Assembly: GCA_030841085.1 (NCBI GenBank)
Contig: JAVEDP010000030.1
Location: forward strand, 38,089 to 102,088
Direction: 5' to 3'
DNA from: Pyrinomonadaceae bacterium
GTDB lineage: Bacteria; Acidobacteriota; Blastocatellia; Pyrinomonadales; Pyrinomonadaceae
Length of the DNA: 64,000 bases
The notes beneath the pieces were generated by a model, which did no database searches, was not told the DNA's origin, and saw only the letters and a program-made list of their open reading frames with translations. Positions 18,105 through 26,591 of this stretch are shown in pieces (the stretch's first letter is position 1; every line of letters starts with the position of its first letter). The position numbers were made by a program, and so were the translations under genes.

Positions 18105-19357
18105 GACCCGGCCCCGTTCGGACTCGCCGAATTGGTCGTTGCGATTTGTACTTTCGCTCCCGGCGTAACGCGAAGTTGTCCGTCGGTGATTACTGTCTCG
18201 CCAACGGCGAGGCCGCTCGCGATAACGGCTTCGTCGCCGATGGTGCGGTCAAGCACGATTTGTCTCAGCTCGACCGTTTGGTCAGGCTTGACGACATAAA
18301 TGAACTGTCCTTGCTGGCTCGTTTGCACCGCCTGGGTTGGAACGACTATCGCATCGGGTTCATTCGTCAGGGTCAAAACGATGTTCACGAATCTGCCGGG
18401 CCACAACAGGTTGTCGTCATTTAGAAAAGAAGCTTTGAGTTGCAAGGTGCCGGTCGTAGTGCTCACCGCGTTATCAAAAGCGCTCAGCGATCCAATGCGA
18501 CTGTTGTTGGCGTCAAGCTGTGCAACCACTTTCAACTTGCCCGATGACGCATACTTCTGCACGTCAGACAAATACTTTTCCGGAACTGTAAACGCCACAT
18601 TAATCGGCGACACCTGATTAATTGTTACGAGCGGCGTCGCATCGTTCGCGCTGACGAGATTGCCTTCCGTCACAATGGAACTGCTCGTGCGACCGTTCAT
18701 CGGCGATCGCAACTGGGTGTAACTCAATTGCACTTTCGTGTTATCAAGCGCGGCCTGACTTTGACGCACCTGCGACCTCGCCGTCTCGATGCTCGAGCGG
18801 TCCGCATTGAGCGTAGCGTTGTAGGAATCCGCGTTGGCTTTGAACTGTTCTCCCTGCTCTTTGGAGACCACTCCCTCTTTCATCAAAATGTCGTATCGGG
18901 TCGCCTCGATCGCCGCATACTTTTGCTGCGCAGTGTCTTTCACCAGAACCGCTTGCGCTTGGCCCACGCCCGCAATATCGTGTTGCAGATTCGCCTGCGC
19001 TTCTTTCATCGCCTCGACGAACGGTCGCGAATCAAGCGAAAAAAGCAACTGACCTTTTTTAACGTAATCGCCTTCTTTGAAATTCACTTTGAGCATTCGT
19101 CCGGTGACTTGCGATCTGATCGCCACGCCGACCACGGGTTGCACATTGCCGATCGCGTTGACTTCGACAGGCATCTCTTTGGCGACGGACTTTGTAACCG
19201 TCACCGGAATTGCCGGGGCGGCCTTCGGTTGTTGTTGACCTTTTGACGAGCAGGCGATTTGCAAAGCGAGTAAGAGAAAAACCAGTGCTCCCGAGAGGCA
19301 GAGAGACGTAACGATCCGGCAATAGGTCGATGAACATTGCAAATATCTATTTTTCAT
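18101..19357 (-). CDS. RND periplasmic adaptor (membrane fusion protein)
   Basis: The 418-residue adaptor partners the permease that overlaps its 3' end. It has a signal region followed by a cysteine (LQIACSSKGQQ) that fits a lipobox, so it is probably a lipoprotein. A lipoyl half-motif (GRMLKVNFKEGDYVKKGQLLFSLDSRP, read in part), a coiled-coil hairpin, the second lipoyl half (RSPMNGRTSS) and a beta-barrel region ending LRVTPGAKV follow. Overall it resembles MdtA/AcrA. The two-gene order adaptor-permease is classical. Confidence 0.93.
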   Translation of the reverse strand: MKNRYLQCSSTYCRIVTSLCLSGALVFLLLALQIACSSKGQQQPKAAPAIPVTVTKSVAKEMPVEVNAIGNVQPVVGVAIRSQVTGRMLKVNFKEGDYVKKGQLLFSLDSRPFVEAMKEAQANLQHDIAGVGQAQAVLVKDTAQQKYAAIEATRYDILMKEGVVSKEQGEQFKANADSYNATLNADRSSIETARSQVRQSQAALDNTKVQLSYTQLRSPMNGRTSSSIVTEGNLVSANDATPLVTINQVSPINVAFTVPEKYLSDVQKYASSGKLKVVAQLDANNSRIGSLSAFDNAVSTTTGTLQLKASFLNDDNLLWPGRFVNIVLTLTNEPDAIVVPTQAVQTSQQGQFIYVVKPDQTVELRQIVLDRTIGDEAVIASGLAVGETVITDGQLRVTPGAKVQIATTNSASPNGAGS

Positions 19358-20016
19358 TCGTGTGCCTTTGTCGCCGGCTTTGAATTGCCGTGGAGCAAAT
19401 TGTTAGTTTGCGACGTTTGAAAAAATTCAACGCTCCGCAAAGTGACAGTTTGCTTTACGAAAACCATCCTGCTGTCGCTGTTGGTTCATCGGACGCCGGC
19501 GAAGGCTCTCGTGGTTGCTTTCGCCATGGATTGTAAATTGCGTCATAGCCGTTGCTCTTCACGTGAAAAACTGGGGAAGTGTTTGACGCAAATTGTAAGG
19601 CGTATAGCGGGCAGCAGCAAACTAAAGCTGGTCCTTTTATGATTCGTCGGGGAGAGGGTCGTAGGACCGTGGGTCTTCGCGGTCAGCGCCGCCAGTTACA
19701 GTTAAGACGGAGCTGCGCTCTCGACGCGGCATGATCGAAACCGGACATCAAGCTCCAGTTATGGGTGGACTCAACTTTGAAGTGCAACAGCCAATTCCGA
19801 CCCGTTCAGGGGACGTTTAGATCCTCGCCATTATGAAATACTTCGATGCAGAACCGCGAGCGGTAGCGACCGGATGCTACGGTTGACGATGAAACAGAGG
19901 ATTCGAGGGACCTTAAATATTCAATGCTAGCATCCGGTCGCTACCGCTCGCGGTTCCGCAATGGTTGCACTTCAAACTTGAACCACCATGTGCGAAAAGA
20001 AGGGAAGGGCATTGAA
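19358..20016. other. Gene-free stretch between RND operon and dehydrogenase
   Basis: About 660 bases without a convincing gene. It contains copies of the short palindromic word GCAAACTxxCAGTTTGC near 19395-19460 and the long inverted repeat at 19848-19959. The promoters of the divergent adaptor and dehydrogenase genes must lie here, but no clear -35/-10 pair stands out. Confidence 0.5.
19848..19959. repeat. Inverted repeat with 32-base arms (family E)
   Basis: Arms 19848-19879 and 19928-19959 are complementary at 31 of 32 positions. They include CGAGCGGTAGCGACC and its complement GGTCGCTACCGCTCG. A 48-base AT-rich spacer separates them. It lies just upstream of the dehydrogenase gene. Only this copy is seen in the window. 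Confidence 0.8.
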
Positions 20017-20934
20017 ATGAACTCGCTCAGCAAAGAAAATACCAAACTTGGTTTTATTGGCATCGGCAACATGGGAAGCCGCATCGCTAAACGTCTCCTG
20101 GACCACGGCTACCGACTCAGCGCCTACAACCGCAGTCGCGAGGCCGCCGAGGCGCTGGTCAAATACGGCGCCACGGTCGCTGACAGTATCGCGATGCTCG
20201 CATCCGAAGCCGACGTCATCTTCTCGTCTCTTACGAATGACGATGCAGTCAAGAGTGTGTATACCGGTCCACACGGTGTCTTTGCTCACGTGCGTCGCAG
20301 CTCGGCGATAATCGAGATGAGCACAGTGCTTCCCGCTACTTCGCGCGAACTGTACGCGTCGAGTCGTGAAGGTGGAGTGAAATTTCTGGACACCCCGGTA
20401 TCCGGCAGTACGCCTGCCGCTGAAGAGGGAACGTTGACTCTTTTCTGCGGCGGAGACGAAGAACTTTTTCAATCCGCCGAGCCAATCTTCAGCTCGATTG
20501 CCGACCAATATTTTTATTTGGGAGGCAGCGGCTCAGGCACCGCAATGAAGCTGGTTGCGAACACGCTGTTAGGAGTTGGCATGCAAGCGATCGCCGAGTC
20601 GGTCGCTCTGGGCCAAAAGGAAGGCCTTGATCGCCACCGACTGCTGGAGGTCTTAGCGCACACGGCGGTGATAGCACCGGCGCATCTCGGCAAGCTGTCA
20701 CGCGCGGACCGTGGAGACTACAGCCCACAGTTCGCAATTCGGCTCATGAACAAAGATTTTGGTTTAGTTCTCGAAACCGCTGCTGCCGCGAAGGTACCAA
20801 TGCCCGCAACTGCGGCAGCGTTTCAAATGAATGTCGCGCGATTCAGCGAGGGGAAAGAAGAAGACTTCTCGGCCGTGATTACGCTGATGGAGAGACTGGC
20901 GGGGCTGGAAACATCAAATGCCGGCAATTGCTGA
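20017..20934 (+). CDS. NAD(P)-dependent beta-hydroxyacid dehydrogenase family protein
   Basis: The 305-residue product starts at the ATG at 20017, preceded by AGGGAAGGG. A longer frame upstream runs through an inverted repeat and is rejected. It has the Rossmann motif GFIGIGNMGSRIA near residues 12-24, the substrate motif DTPVSGSTPAAEEGTL, and the catalytic-lysine region GSGTAMKLVANTLL. This is the 3-hydroxyisobutyrate/tartronate-semialdehyde/6-phosphogluconate dehydrogenase superfamily. Exact substrate is unclear; glyoxylate/succinic semialdehyde reductase-like enzymes look alike. Confidence 0.9.
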   Translation: MNSLSKENTKLGFIGIGNMGSRIAKRLLDHGYRLSAYNRSREAAEALVKYGATVADSIAMLASEADVIFSSLTNDDAVKSVYTGPHGVFAHVRRSSAIIEMSTVLPATSRELYASSREGGVKFLDTPVSGSTPAAEEGTLTLFCGGDEELFQSAEPIFSSIADQYFYLGGSGSGTAMKLVANTLLGVGMQAIAESVALGQKEGLDRHRLLEVLAHTAVIAPAHLGKLSRADRGDYSPQFAIRLMNKDFGLVLETAAAAKVPMPATAAAFQMNVARFSEGKEEDFSAVITLMERLAGLETSNAGNC

Positions 20935-20980
20935 ACGCGCGGGAATTTGGTGTTGTTTATGAAACTGATTAGTCGCGCCT

Positions 20981-21280
20981 CTAGATCCGCCGCTGCCATT
21001 CCGCTGGATCGCGCGCGGTGTGAAGAACTGCCAGGACAAGGACCATATCTCCTTCAATTGAAAAGTAAACCGCGTAGGGAAATTGTCGAGTCAGAGCGCG
21101 ACGAATGCCGGCGCGTAGCTCTTGATATCCAAATGGATTTTCGAGTATGTGAAGATAAGCAGCACGGAGTTTTTCCAGAAACTCCAGTCCGAGACCAGCT
21201 TCCTCAGTCTCATACCATTCGAAGGCGCTCTCAACGTCAAATTCGACGGCAGATTCAGCTTCGAATCTATATTGCTTCAC
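20981..21280 (-). CDS. RelE/ParE-family toxin
   Basis: A 99-residue protein of the ParE type. An early EFDVESAFEWYETEEAGLGLEF helix is followed by the LRAAYLHILENPFGYQEL segment and an RRALTRQFPYAVYFSIEGD beta strand; the end is VLAVLHTARDP. ParE toxins poison DNA gyrase and RelE relatives cleave mRNA; which applies here cannot be told. It uses a GTG start that overlaps the antitoxin stop (GTGA), as expected of a coupled toxin-antitoxin pair. No frameshift is seen, so it is probably functional. Confidence 0.88.
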   Translation of the reverse strand: MKQYRFEAESAVEFDVESAFEWYETEEAGLGLEFLEKLRAAYLHILENPFGYQELRAGIRRALTRQFPYAVYFSIEGDMVLVLAVLHTARDPAEWQRRI

Positions 21281-21510
21281 TTACGCTTCTGTGACAGCCG
21301 GTCGATAACTTCAAAAGCGGGCCGCGTCGATGAAGGGCTTTTGCGATAACCCCGTAACCGTTCTTCAGCAAGTTGCAGATGACTCTCAGGCACTGGAATT
21401 TCTTCGGGGTGTTCAGAGATTTGATCCCAAAGTGACTGAAGGTAGCGGACCTGTTCAGCTTTAGGAAGCTCCGCAAAACCGGGCGGTGTTGGTATAGATG
21501 TCTCGGGCAT
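21277..21510 (-). CDS. Addiction-module antitoxin (short alpha-helical component)
   Basis: A 77-residue protein from the ATG at 21510. Its core, FAELPKAEQVRYLQSLWDQI followed by VPESHLQLAEERL, matches the family of putative addiction-module components that pair with ParE-like toxins. The upstream extension of the frame to 21618 is not needed. The stop overlaps the toxin start, so antitoxin is made first and the toxin is translationally coupled. Such antitoxins bind the toxin and often repress the pair. Confidence 0.85.
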   Translation of the reverse strand: MPETSIPTPPGFAELPKAEQVRYLQSLWDQISEHPEEIPVPESHLQLAEERLRGYRKSPSSTRPAFEVIDRLSQKRK

Positions 21511-21598
21511 GGCGCTTAGGTTGGTGCGATGATAACCGAGTTGGCTTTGGCCCACAATAGTTCCAGGGTGGATTCGCCTTGTTTTTAGCGGCTGCTTA

Positions 21599-21778
21599 GT
21601 CCGCAGAGCGTAAAGCATGGGGTGAAGCGCAGCGAAACCCCAGGATCGTCAGCCCAACAAGATCCCAAAGCCCACGGAGCGGGCGATAGCGGTTGCGATT
21701 ATTTATTGAACGCCACTCGTGATTGGCCGCGGCGCGGGGTTGAAAGTAATCTTTGAGGTCGCAAATTGTGACCTCAAA
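21599..21778. repeat. Family F palindrome (GGGGTGAAGCGCAGC) and a TTGAGGTCGCAAATT hairpin
   Basis: 21599-21700 holds TCCGCAGAGCG, a CTGGGGT-type hairpin GGGGTGAAGCGCAGCGAAACCCC, and GGAGCGGGCGATAGCGG. The same unit recurs at 40291-40400. At 21752-21778, TTTGAGGTC and GACCTCAAA form a hairpin related to the perfect one at 34838-34870. An 84-codon frame across this region consists of repeat sequence and is not called. Confidence 0.7.
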
Positions 21779-21934
21779 ACCATGCCCGCCGTTTTTTGAG
21801 GCCGCCCTTTCATTGTCCAGATTCGAAACAACAACGCCGCTCATCCGCACTCTTTTCGCCGCACCTTAACTGTAAATCCCCTTGCTTTGAATGATTATTC
21901 ACGTCGCCTCAAATTTGCATAAACCATCCGGATC

Positions 21935-23350
21935 ATGAATGAACGATTGCGCCAAAGCTTGCTTGTAATCATCGTAGGTTCGCTGCTGGGTCTTGGTGTG
22001 TGGGCATTTCTTCGTTATCAAGTGGTGAAACGCCTGCGCCAATCCGGATGCTTAGCCAATCAAGCAAACCCACAAACCACAGACGCCGACATGTGGGCTC
22101 GCGCCGTCGAAAAAGTAAAAGAAGATCGCGGCACGACCGGCGGCGCGGCGATTGAGATTCCCACACAGCTCCGGCATTACGAAGACCGGCATTGGTTCCT
22201 CGCGACGCAAGTCGCCGAAGTCGAAAAATTCAACGTGCAATCCTGTCAGGACTTTGTTGATCTCGCAGCCTTGCTCGAGCGCGGCGAATTAGTTCCGTTG
22301 CCAGCCGTCACCGAAAACTACATTCTGTTCGGCGTTGGCGCAAAGGCGGACGACGGACCGTTCAGCCGTTTCGTGGATGATCAAAACATCGCGATTTACG
22401 ACGAAACCGAACTTCGCGATGCGTACGCGCGACTCGACGCTGATCGCCTGAAACTGCAAACAGAAATATCAGACTTGCGGCAGCAGTCGGCGACAAAGCC
22501 AGAAGTCAGAAGTCAGAAGTCAGGTGGCCGCCAAAAATCAGAACTTAAAAAAGCCGAGCGCACTCACAAACAAGAACTACAAAAAGAAATCACAACGCGT
22601 CAGCAGAAGTTGCAGGCAAACACCGACGAGAAAGCATTGCTCGATCGCGCTTACGGCCAGCCCGCAAGTCGGCAAGAATTGTTGCGGGATTACGAATCGC
22701 TGCAAACGCTGGCAAAGAATTTCGCCGGACGTTCATATAACCTCGGCGACCCGTTAGATCGCTACGCGCTGAAGGTGAGTATGCTCAGCTCGCTTAGACC
22801 GCAGGCCGTGAAGATTCTCGAAGAAGTGGCGCAGGCGTATCACGATAAGTTTGCGCGTCCCTTGCCGGTCAGCTCTCTGGTGAGACCCGAGCAATACCAG
22901 CACGCCTTGCGGAAAGTGAATCGCAACGCAGTGCTCATTGATACGCCGCCGCACTCGACCGGCCTCGCCTTCGACATCGACTATCGCTACATGAGTGGTG
23001 AGGAACAGAATTTTCTGATGACGGAACTGGCGCGTCTGAAAGACGAAGGCCGCATCGAAGTAATTCGCGAGCGAAACGCCAACTACCACGTCTTCGCCTT
23101 CGTCGACGGCAAGCGACCAGCCGACGAACTAATCACCGCATCATTAGAACAAGCCGGCGCCCCACCCGACGAAGAAGCCAATCACGCATCCCCGCCACCG
23201 GCGAAGCCTGCGAAATCCGCGAGGACAGCGCAGACCGCTAAGACAAAGAAGCCGACGAGAGCAGGGAAGACAGCGAACACAGCGTTCAGGCGAGGGACCG
23301 TGAAGAAGACAAAAACGAATTCCAAAGCAAAGAAAAAGCGAAGCCACTGA
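21935..23350 (+). CDS. Membrane-anchored protein with an M15-like (LAS) peptidase domain
   Basis: A 471-residue protein. It has an N-terminal anchor (SLLVIIVGSLLGLGVWAFL), a coiled-coil region near residues 165-235, and a C-terminal region resembling LAS/M15 peptidases. There HSTGLAFDID gives the HxxxxxxD zinc pair (His340, Asp347), and NYH may give the third ligand (His385). The usual acidic residue three positions before that last His is absent (alanine there), so activity is uncertain. A cell-wall peptidase-like role at the periplasmic face is inferred. The tail is low-complexity Lys/Ala/Thr. A GAAGTCA triplet-like repeat sits in frame near 22501-22523. Confidence 0.7.
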   Translation: MNERLRQSLLVIIVGSLLGLGVWAFLRYQVVKRLRQSGCLANQANPQTTDADMWARAVEKVKEDRGTTGGAAIEIPTQLRHYEDRHWFLATQVAEVEKFNVQSCQDFVDLAALLERGELVPLPAVTENYILFGVGAKADDGPFSRFVDDQNIAIYDETELRDAYARLDADRLKLQTEISDLRQQSATKPEVRSQKSGGRQKSELKKAERTHKQELQKEITTRQQKLQANTDEKALLDRAYGQPASRQELLRDYESLQTLAKNFAGRSYNLGDPLDRYALKVSMLSSLRPQAVKILEEVAQAYHDKFARPLPVSSLVRPEQYQHALRKVNRNAVLIDTPPHSTGLAFDIDYRYMSGEEQNFLMTELARLKDEGRIEVIRERNANYHVFAFVDGKRPADELITASLEQAGAPPDEEANHASPPPAKPAKSARTAQTAKTKKPTRAGKTANTAFRRGTVKKTKTNSKAKKKRSH

Positions 23351-23630
23351 TTGCGTGGATTACTCGGAATGCCGCTTTTGCTTTTCGATTTACGATTCAC
23401 TATTTACCGCTTAAGAAGCTATCCATTGGAAAGAAATTCGTTCTGCTTTGACGGTACCTGTTAAGTCAGGTGTGTCGGCGGCGAATGCTAAGTTTGGTGT
23501 GTCGCGGATACAAAGCGTATTCCCTATCCCAATGGGAGAGGGTTAGCGGGAGGGGTGCGCAGCATAGAACGCAGTCGGCGCAACCTAAGAAGAAGTTCGA
23601 ACGCCCCCAACCGTTTCCGAGAAGGATTTG
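23351..23630. other. Gene-free leader region of the reverse transcriptase operon
   Basis: Starts with TTTCGATTTACGATTCAC words of the quasi-tandem family (23384-23407). Near 23468-23515 two imperfect copies of a TAAGT..GGTGTGTCG word follow. A GGGAGAGGGTTAGCGGG segment comes next at about 23540. Many defence reverse transcriptases use a nearby non-coding RNA as template, so a transcript here is worth looking for. I see no structure strong enough to call one. Confidence 0.35.
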
Positions 23631-23659
23631 TTGCACCTCGGCCAATTCGTATCTAGAAT
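23631..23659 (+). promoter_or_regulatory. Candidate promoter of the reverse transcriptase operon
   Basis: TTGCAC at 23631-23636 and TAGAAT at 23654-23659 are separated by 17 bases, a fit of 4/6 and 5/6 to the sigma-70 boxes. Transcription would start near 23666, which supports the ATG at 23694 as the start codon and argues against the longer frame that begins at 23628. Confidence 0.5.
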
Positions 23660-23693
23660 TGCCGTCACACCTTTTGTAATACTGGATGTCAAC

Positions 23694-25262
23694 ATGACGC
23701 TCACGCTTCGTTCTGACAGCTTGGATTGGGCGCTCGATCACGCCCTGAATTTTGGGGACACCACTATGTTCCCTTTACCATTTGAATATGAAGCCATCAA
23801 GTACGACTGGTTGAATGTACGCGCGTTCCTTGCGGGACAGGATGTCCTGAACTGGGTGGTTCGACCGCATCGAGCCATGCTCTCACCTAAGGCCAAGTAT
23901 GGCTTTCGGGTTATGACGCAATTAGATCCACTTGACTTTCTAATTTATGCATCGCTCGTAAAGGAGATTGGACCTGATATTGAGTTGGCGCGAATAGCCT
24001 CCGATATAGCGTTCTCATATCGCTGTTTAGTGGGCACGGGAGGACAGTTGTTCGATCCAGGAATAGGTTATTCAAGTTTTAAGATTAAGACAGAACAAGT
24101 GTTGGATGGGGATGCCAGTATTTCACATGTGGTGGCAGTCACAGACATTTCCGATTTCTATCCCCGAATTTATTCACACCGTCTCGAGAACGCGCTACAC
24201 AACTCAACGCACCGCAACTCTCATGTTAAGGCAATCATGCATTTGTTGTCAGGATGGAATGGTTCGGAGAGTTTCGGAATACCTGTAGGTAATGCTCCCT
24301 CACGTCTGTTGGCCGAAGCGACTATCAGCAACGTCGATGACGCACTACTTGCTAATGGTGTTCGCTTTGTTCGATACAATGATGACTACCGTATTTTCGC
24401 AACTAGCTACTCACAATCATATCGACATCTTGCTTTCTTAGCGGATGTACTTTACAAGACCCAGGGGCTTACGCTTCAACCTCAGAAGACATTAACAGTG
24501 CCAACCTCCGAGTTCCGAAGGCGGTTTCTTCCTGCTCCGGAAGAACGTGAATTAGATTCTCTCAATGACAAATTCGGAGTTTTGCTTGGCGAATTGGGCC
24601 TCTCGGATCCGTACGGTGAAATTGAGTACACCGATTTGGACCCTGACCAGCAAAAGATCATTGATTCCTTAAACCTCGTAGAGATTTTTCGGGAGGAGAT
24701 CGCCAAGGATGATCCTGATTTTGGGATTATCAGATTTGTTCTTAGTCGAATGGGACAGTTGGGCGATGATTCACTTGTTGATGATGCTCTCGACAATCTC
24801 AATTCACTGCATCCCATATTTCCCTCGGTTGTTGGGTATCTTCGTAACCTAAGAAGTATCACCCCTACAAGAAGCGCGGAAATCGGAGGAAAAGTTCTTC
24901 GGCTTCTTGAGGATTCTTTGATCAGCGAGTTGGATTACCATCGGATGTGGGCGTTAGATCTGTTTACTCATTCTACCGAGTGGGATAACGAGACCAGGTT
25001 CTTTGCACTTCTCGGAGCAGCAAGGGATCAGCTGAGCCGACGGAAGCTTATTCTTGCGATGGGTCGCGCAAAACAGCGCCACTGGTTCCAGTCGCAATGG
25101 AGGAGTCTTTTCGATGAGCCTCATTGGCCCCGAAGGGCGCTCTTGGCGGCTGCTAGCTGTATGCCTGCAGATGCCCGGAATCATTGGTGCCGATCTGTAG
25201 AGCCGCGTTTAGATCCTCTTGAAAAAGCAGTGATGCGTTGGGCTAAGAATACTCCTTTTTAA
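23694..25262 (+). CDS. Defence-type (UG/Abi-like) reverse transcriptase
   Basis: A 522-residue protein. The RT palm motifs are clear. Motif A is VAVTDISDFYPRIY with Asp151, motif B is GIPVGNAPSRLLAEA at 195-209, and motif C is RYNDDYRI with Tyr-Asn-Asp-Asp at 228-231 where most group II intron RTs have YADD. The SRLLAE form of motif B and the long C-terminal helical region (about 280-522) are typical of the unknown-group and Abi RTs used in anti-phage defence. No maturase, HNH or retron-type end is seen. The next gene follows after 36 bases in the same direction. The region looks AT-richer than its neighbours, suggesting transfer. The exact DRT subtype cannot be assigned by eye. Confidence 0.88.
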   Translation: MTLTLRSDSLDWALDHALNFGDTTMFPLPFEYEAIKYDWLNVRAFLAGQDVLNWVVRPHRAMLSPKAKYGFRVMTQLDPLDFLIYASLVKEIGPDIELARIASDIAFSYRCLVGTGGQLFDPGIGYSSFKIKTEQVLDGDASISHVVAVTDISDFYPRIYSHRLENALHNSTHRNSHVKAIMHLLSGWNGSESFGIPVGNAPSRLLAEATISNVDDALLANGVRFVRYNDDYRIFATSYSQSYRHLAFLADVLYKTQGLTLQPQKTLTVPTSEFRRRFLPAPEERELDSLNDKFGVLLGELGLSDPYGEIEYTDLDPDQQKIIDSLNLVEIFREEIAKDDPDFGIIRFVLSRMGQLGDDSLVDDALDNLNSLHPIFPSVVGYLRNLRSITPTRSAEIGGKVLRLLEDSLISELDYHRMWALDLFTHSTEWDNETRFFALLGAARDQLSRRKLILAMGRAKQRHWFQSQWRSLFDEPHWPRRALLAAASCMPADARNHWCRSVEPRLDPLEKAVMRWAKNTPF

Positions 25263-25298
25263 TAATCTGACTACGAATACTAATCACGGCCTTAGGAA

Positions 25299-26297
25299 AT
25301 GAAGAAATTCCACTCTGTAGTCATTTCCGGATCCTTTAGAAAACACTTCGAAGAGATCCAAGCCGTGCGTGCCAAGTTCGAGGACTTGGGTGTGCGCGTA
25401 CTCTCGCCGCGAAGTGCCACAGTCCGCGATGAAAAGTCTGGCTTCATCCTGCTGACAACAGACGAAACCGACGACCCCCAGACACTGGAAAAACGACATC
25501 TCGAAGCCATCAGAGAAGCTACGGCTCTTTACGTTGTCAATCCTGATGGATATCTTGGACATTCCATGGCACTGGAAATCGGGTGGGCAACAGGTCTCGA
25601 AAAGCCTGTGGTCACCCAGTTCAGTTTCGCGGACCAAGCAATTCAAGCTCTTGTTAATGATGTGATGTCCCCGGACGAATTTGCTCAGAGACTGATCGCA
25701 GCCTCGCCGCCTAATGTGACTCCTAGCGACGTTGCCAGTAATTCGGAACCATCCAATGATGCTAAACTCAAAGAGTATGAACTTTGCGCCATTGACGCCA
25801 ATCATCTTGAAAGCGTCATTTGGACGACGGCCGGAATTCTTATTACTGGGTCCGTCGCAGGTATAGGGTTGCTCGGAGGCACTCTGCCGTCTGAGCCACG
25901 ACAATACGACCTGCTATTTCGCATCATTGTTGCTCTCCTTTTCTTACTTTTGATTTGGTTCTGGCGTCGCATCACGTCTCGTTGGTACTCCATCCAAACA
26001 GTAATGTACGATCGCGCCATGGAGATCGAAGCAGAGCTCGGGCTCTATAAGGAACGGTACGTTCACTGGCTGAAGGAGGCAGCAGCAGGCAGGGGCATAC
26101 CCAGCGACCCAATGGGAGTACGTGCCATAGAACGGCAATTGCCCCACTACGTCGCCAGTTCCGTTCGTCGTACTGTTCGGTGGCTAACAATCACATTAAT
26201 GCTAGTGTGGATCGTTTTCTTAGGTGTTCATCTGTTCGCGATGCTACCTTCTGACCCGTCAATAGAGGCCATTCAGCCGGTAAGATTGGTGAAGTAA
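25299..26297 (+). CDS. Nucleoside-deoxyribosyltransferase-like domain fused to membrane helices (candidate effector)
   Basis: A 332-residue protein, second gene of the RT operon. Residues 5-105 have a nucleoside 2-deoxyribosyltransferase-like fold: VVISGSFRKHFEEI, then NPDGYLGHSMALEIG with Glu93 at the place of the catalytic nucleophile, and EKPVV. A polar linker leads to two TM helices (about 172-195 and 204-222), then a conserved-looking helical segment (RWYSIQTVMYDRAMEIEAELG), and a third TM helix near 295-315. The two-helix plus soluble-helix layout recalls SLATT membrane effectors. Members of the N-terminal fold cleave nucleosides or nucleotides, so a nucleotide-sensing or nucleotide-cleaving membrane effector is inferred. 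Confidence 0.65.
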   Translation: MKKFHSVVISGSFRKHFEEIQAVRAKFEDLGVRVLSPRSATVRDEKSGFILLTTDETDDPQTLEKRHLEAIREATALYVVNPDGYLGHSMALEIGWATGLEKPVVTQFSFADQAIQALVNDVMSPDEFAQRLIAASPPNVTPSDVASNSEPSNDAKLKEYELCAIDANHLESVIWTTAGILITGSVAGIGLLGGTLPSEPRQYDLLFRIIVALLFLLLIWFWRRITSRWYSIQTVMYDRAMEIEAELGLYKERYVHWLKEAAAGRGIPSDPMGVRAIERQLPHYVASSVRRTVRWLTITLMLVWIVFLGVHLFAMLPSDPSIEAIQPVRLVK

Positions 26298-26591
26298 GTA
26301 ATCCCGAAAGTAGCCGCCGTGCCCTCTTTCCCCTGAACCCTACCAGGAGAGAATAAGCCCATCAAGCCGGTCAGTTTCCGATTCTGCGATTATCCATAAT
26401 CAATTTTCAACTCTTCGGCATGCTATTTAATTGGCCCTGCGGTTGGTGAATGCAAATCCTGGCCGAGAAAATCTGATCGCCCTTAACGTCTAAGCAAGAT
26501 CGCAGATCTTTGGTGAACGGGACAGACTGAAAGTGTGTGCTACTTCTTCGCGCTGCCCGCGGTCCCAGCGTGTGCGCGTTTCTTTCCGGCG
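26298..26591. other. Gap between the candidate defence operon and the XRE gene
   Basis: About 290 bases with no gene. The two genes converge here, but no clear intrinsic terminator with a T-tract is seen. Confidence 0.4.

Noticed and set aside
19924..20016. Upstream start for the dehydrogenase
   Set aside because: Those codons are an arm of the family E inverted repeat; the ATG at 20017 has a Shine-Dalgarno and fits the family.
21596..21850. 84-codon minus-strand frame upstream of the antitoxin
   Set aside because: It is translated repeat sequence (family F and a hairpin) and has no domain or ribosome binding site.
23694..25262. Group II intron maturase or retron RT
   Set aside because: No maturase or HNH domain, no intron boundaries, and motif B (PVGNAPSRLLAE) and YNDD fit UG/Abi RTs better than retron or intron types.
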